A stretch of 11,413 nt of DNA from Saccoglossus kowalevskii. Taxonomy: Eukaryota > Hemichordata > Enteropneusta > Harrimaniidae. The notes under the pieces were generated by a model, which worked only from the letters and a program-made list of their open reading frames with translations, had not been told where the DNA came from and did not search any database. Below are positions 8,871 through 11,413 of the stretch, piece by piece; the first letter of the stretch is position 1, and each line of letters begins with the position of its first letter. A program made the translations under genes and the position numbers. The stretch covers positions 2,300 through 13,712 of the forward strand of contig NW_003114461.1 of the NCBI RefSeq assembly GCF_000003605.2. Direction: 5' to 3'.

Positions 8871-8912
8871 ATTAAAATGGTACAATGCAACAGAGGGTAT
8901 GCGGCGTCTACA

Positions 8913-9494
8913 TAGATAGATAGATAGAATTTTTTATTTGGAACGTACCAATGAAATCTTGAGTAAAGTCCAAAAATAACAATAACAAAACATTCAGAAC
9001 AACAAAAACTTACAGTATTAAAACATATGAAGAATATAGAAAATAAATTTTGCAAAAATGCTAAGAATGAAAAAATCATTACTTGAAACAATAATAGGAA
9101 ATAATTCATCCATGCTAAAATCTTCCAGCTTTGGGGCATAGATGTATAAAGCTGCAAGGAATCTAGATCTTTGTTCTTTGATTTGACAATTATTACAATA
9201 TAAAATGTAATGTTTCTCATCCCCTACTTCATTGCATTCATGGAGATTACATAGCCTGTTTTCCTTCAAAATGCCTTTATGTCTACCGGATTCAATGGGA
9301 AGAAAATGTGTAGAAGTTCTAAATTTAGTATAAGCTATTCTATGATTTTTATTTTTAATTTTTTCCAAATAATGTTCAAATTCAAAATTTTCTTTAGCAC
9401 ACCTGTAAAAGTCAAGTTTACATATATGAGAAATGAGGAATTTTTGGTTCTCAATCATTCGAAAAGAATCATTGCGGTTTTTATTCAGATTTTA
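8913..9494 (-). mobile_element. 5'-truncated non-LTR (LINE) retrotransposon, 3' end
   Basis: Minus-strand element. Its coding remnant (next entry) is followed by a short 3' UTR with an AATAAA-like site near 8933-8938 (plus-strand TTTATT). It ends in a tandem TCTA tail (plus-strand TAGATAGATAGATAG at about 8913-8928). Microsatellite-like 3' tails are typical of CR1/L2-type and related LINEs. Endonuclease and the reverse-transcriptase catalytic core are absent, consistent with normal 5' truncation on insertion near 9494. Confidence 0.7.
9018..9458 (-). pseudogene. C-terminal fragment of LINE ORF2 (after the reverse-transcriptase core)
   Basis: The 146-residue open part contains KNHRIAYTKFRTSTHFLPIE, then GRHKGI, ENRLC and VGDEKHYILYC. 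This is the conserved C-terminal region of non-LTR retrotransposon polyproteins: a K.R..lt.lR.s.h.l.iE.GR block followed by a C..C...E.GDE.H.l..C zinc-knuckle-like motif. The Cys spacing here is CX4C instead of the commoner CX2C, so a small insertion or divergence is likely. The frame continues upstream without ATG to a TAA at 9492-9494. It is not expected to make a functional protein. Confidence 0.75.
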
Positions 9495-10690
9495 TGGTAG
9501 TACTCGTAAATAATTAGCTAATAAAATAATTATTAGATAAAAGATGATTTCACTTAGAATTGGCACCCATTACGTCGTAGATGATAAGGCTTTGTTGCCA
9601 GTTATTTTAGAAGGATAGAGCACAGATAAAAACAAAGAAAATTTAAGTTGAACTGTATGAGGGCATACCATTGTGTGATGTGAGCAATGTTGCCTGTGGT
9701 ATTTAAAATGAAATAGTATATCGCTATGACAACACAGTGCACCATGAAGATTGCTACTGATAAAAATCTTATCTAGTTTGTATCTGAAAACCAGACCTTC
9801 AAACAAATTTACAAATGTAGGATTTTATAAAACTCCACTTGCATGACAACAATAAATGGTTATTTAAAGGCAGATCTCAAGATCATTTCACGAAATGAAC
9901 GACATCGCTTTGGCCAGGAGTTTGGATTTACATGAAACGTGTGATAAATGCCTTGTTTATAAATACAATGCTTTTCACTGAATAGAACAAATAATTTTCG
10001 ACCACTATTGAAATATAGAAATACAGAGCAAATTATAACTAGTGTTCAGCTGTGTTAAAAGGACAGAATATTATTATAAAAATGAAATAACACATCCTAT
10101 TACAGACTTTTAAGTGAAGCAAGCCAACTCCATTTATCGGCTTTGATTCGTTCCTTGTTCCATGAGCCTTTGCGTACAAGACTCATGGGTCATGGGACAA
10201 CATGCGAGTTTACTCTCAACCCTCCCTGTTTTTCAAAATTGTGCACCCCGTATGTTAGTGCGCCCTCTGAGTCACCAAAGCTAGAAGAAATTTACATACC
10301 GCTATATAATGTGGAAGATTCAGCTGGAAAGAAGCATTCTGGAAAGCGGTTCGAGTTGAGACGGTTGGTGTATTTTTCCCCTTCTCAATTGAATTTCAAG
10401 AAGATCTCGCGTTCAACTTTGCAGATTTATCAAGTACACGTCTGACTTGATGTTTTAATAACCAAGGCAAGTATACCTAAAGATAGAGAAATGAATAGTC
10501 CCGTTTGTAACGTCGTTGTTGTGTGTTGGCAAGCCGCGCCTAGGTCGTGGCATTTTTTGACCGGCTGCACTCCATTATATTCCGAATTTACGAAGTCAAC
10601 TTTTTGATTTAACACTACAAATGTGTGTAATGATGAACGATTTTATATCATTTTCTTGATTAACCATGATTGTTACCTTGGAGAACTGAA
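9495..10690. other. Non-coding stretch, nothing identified
   Basis: The open frames at 9570-9806 (-), 10143-10445 (+, TTG start) and 10430-10615 (-, GTG start) show no recognisable domain. Two small inverted repeats overlap at 9873-9898, and a CCATGAG/CTCATGG inverted pair lies at 10160-10188. No RNA gene was recognised. Confidence 0.4.
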
Positions 10691-10692
10691 CA

Positions 10693-10771
10693 CACGTGGC
10701 TTTTTTGTCGGAGCAGAGCACCTCGTGGAACCCGAAGACCACGTGGTCTTTCGCAATATGCCACACACGTG
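10693..10771. promoter_or_regulatory. Cluster of three CACGTG E-boxes
   Basis: CACGTG occurs at 10693-10698, 10740-10745 and 10766-10771. The middle site is the core of a perfect 16 bp palindrome, AAGACCACGTGGTCTT (10735-10750). A fourth CACGTG lies at 11181-11186. CACGTG is bound by bHLH and bHLH-ZIP factors (Myc/Max, USF, MITF/TFE types). The cluster is 235-313 bp upstream of a candidate first coding exon, a position compatible with a promoter. Confidence 0.45.
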
Positions 10772-11005
10772 GTCCAGTAAGATAATTTGCTCCTTCCTAG
10801 ACCTCGAAAATATTCACTACGTTTACGTTATTATTCAGCACAATTTCTACTCGTTTTTTTTTATTTTGCCAACTGTCTGGTGCTTTAGTAGTCTTACTAC
10901 AATGAAAAGTTTACAGGGCATTCACTGTACATTGGTAACCTTGTGAAATTTCTTAGAGTAATGAACGGATAATTAAATTGAGCACAATTATTTTCGTAGG
11001 TTTTA

Positions 11006-11087
11006 ATGACTATTGAACGCCTTTTAAAGACGTGCAGAATTGCGAATTTGGCAGCTATGTCGTTCATAGACATAAATGGAAGTCGAC
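11006..11087 (+). CDS. Candidate first coding exon of a second gene (partial)
   Basis: ATG at 11006 follows an in-frame TAG at 10997 and opens 27 codons, ending at GAC|GTAAGT (11085-11093), a near-perfect splice donor. The peptide starts MTIERLLKTCRIANLAAM; it has several Arg/Lys, no acidic residue after Glu4 in the first 20, and small hydrophobics, resembling a mitochondrial targeting peptide. A second in-frame ATG lies at 11057 in a better context (G at -3). The next exon would mostly lie to the right of the window. A CAG acceptor at 11135-11137 would give a 50 bp intron and an in-frame ending at TGA near 11250, which seems less likely. The protein is not recognised. Confidence 0.3.
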
Positions 11088-11093
11088 GTAAGT

Positions 11094-11413
11094 AACTAGT
11101 CTTTCTCTCATGAACTTGTCACTTGATTGCGCTTCAGATTGCAACACTATGGTTTCTGGAATTGCAGCTTTCTCACACACCACGTGGCGAGTTGGCACAA
11201 TTAGTGCCTTGCTTTTATCTCTGCCATCCCATCCACAAATAACTGCTTGAAAATCATATGCGTTACACCTGCATGCAGATTTTAATAAATGAAAACCTGT
11301 CTAACATTGTTAAGACTATCCATGGTCTGTATCAACTTACAAGTACATGATAAATCGTAGAGCCTGTGTATGTTGCAGAAGCTTGGCAATGATGAAACAA
11401 TTCCAAAACATTC
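11094..11413. other. Right flank, possible intron
   Basis: If the donor at 11088 is real, most of this is intron. It contains a fourth CACGTG (11181-11186) and an AATAAA near 11284-11289, and no convincing coding segment. Confidence 0.3.

Noticed and set aside
8726-9220. Minus-strand open frame of 164 codons
   Set aside because: Overlaps the LINE coding frame in another reading frame and runs through microsatellite and repeat DNA.
8340-10173. CCATGAGCCTTTGC shared by 8340-8353 and 10160-10173
   Set aside because: A single 14-mer match in 11 kb can arise by chance; flanks are unrelated.
10340-10365. GGTTCGAGT word like a tRNA/SINE B box near 10348
   Set aside because: No A box or cloverleaf arms at the right spacing.
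10143-10445. Plus-strand open frame of 100 codons
   Set aside because: Begins at TTG, with no domain and no splice signals that make sense.
10623-10946. Plus-strand open frame of 107 codons across the E-box cluster
   Set aside because: Begins at GTG, ends in a low-complexity Phe-rich stretch, and has no recognisable family; palindromic sites explain part of its composition.
1-11413. CRISPR array, operon or phage-type system
   Set aside because: Introns, poly(A) signals, C2H2 array and LINE show a metazoan nuclear genome; no regularly spaced direct repeats were seen.

Overview
This is a eukaryotic, AT-rich nuclear window, almost certainly from a metazoan. It has one spliced multi-finger C2H2 zinc-finger gene, long non-coding flanks, several short terminal-inverted-repeat (TIR) DNA transposons and the 3' end of a non-LTR retrotransposon. 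The repeat flavour (TACTGTAAA/ATTTTCGC elements, TACATG strings, GGATAAT-rich pogo-like termini, a LINE with a TCTA tail) suggests a marine invertebrate, either a lophotrochozoan or a non-vertebrate deuterostome. The species cannot be fixed from sequence alone.

Layout. Positions 109-1545 look like a 1.44 kb non-autonomous pogo/Tigger-like element, with matching termini and TA on both sides, lying just 5' of the gene. Positions 1786-1857 and 2040-5333 are two coding exons of a predicted 1,121-residue protein with 23 C2H2 fingers, an acidic N-terminus and a basic C-terminal tail. Its 3' flank (5334 to about 6720) has proximal and distal AATAAA signals and carries a 206 bp TA-flanked MITE. Positions 6720-8264 hold no convincing gene, only decayed ATGCATAA-rich repeat sequence and a GC-rich hairpin. 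Positions 8265-9494 are a mobile-element cluster: a TTAA-flanked piggyBac-like MITE (157 bp between the TTAA sites), a repeat with five CACTTCTA-type motifs, and a minus-strand 5'-truncated LINE. Positions 9495-10690 show nothing I can name. Positions 10693-11087 look like the start of a second plus-strand gene: a cluster of CACGTG E-boxes, then an ATG-initiated open frame ending at a consensus GTAAGT donor.

The most interesting result is inside the zinc-finger protein. Its array is built from a five-finger module present three times. Copies A and B are exactly the same length (447 nt each) and copy C is 453 nt. Corresponding fingers partly retain the same predicted base-contact residues. The second point is that this protein has no ATG at the start of its long open frame (the first codon usable there is GTG). 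A phase-0 spliced upstream exon supplies the start.

No unprecedented biochemical system was found. The unusual features are protein-internal module duplication, transposon termini bracketing the gene's 5' flank, and a possible second promoter at the right edge.
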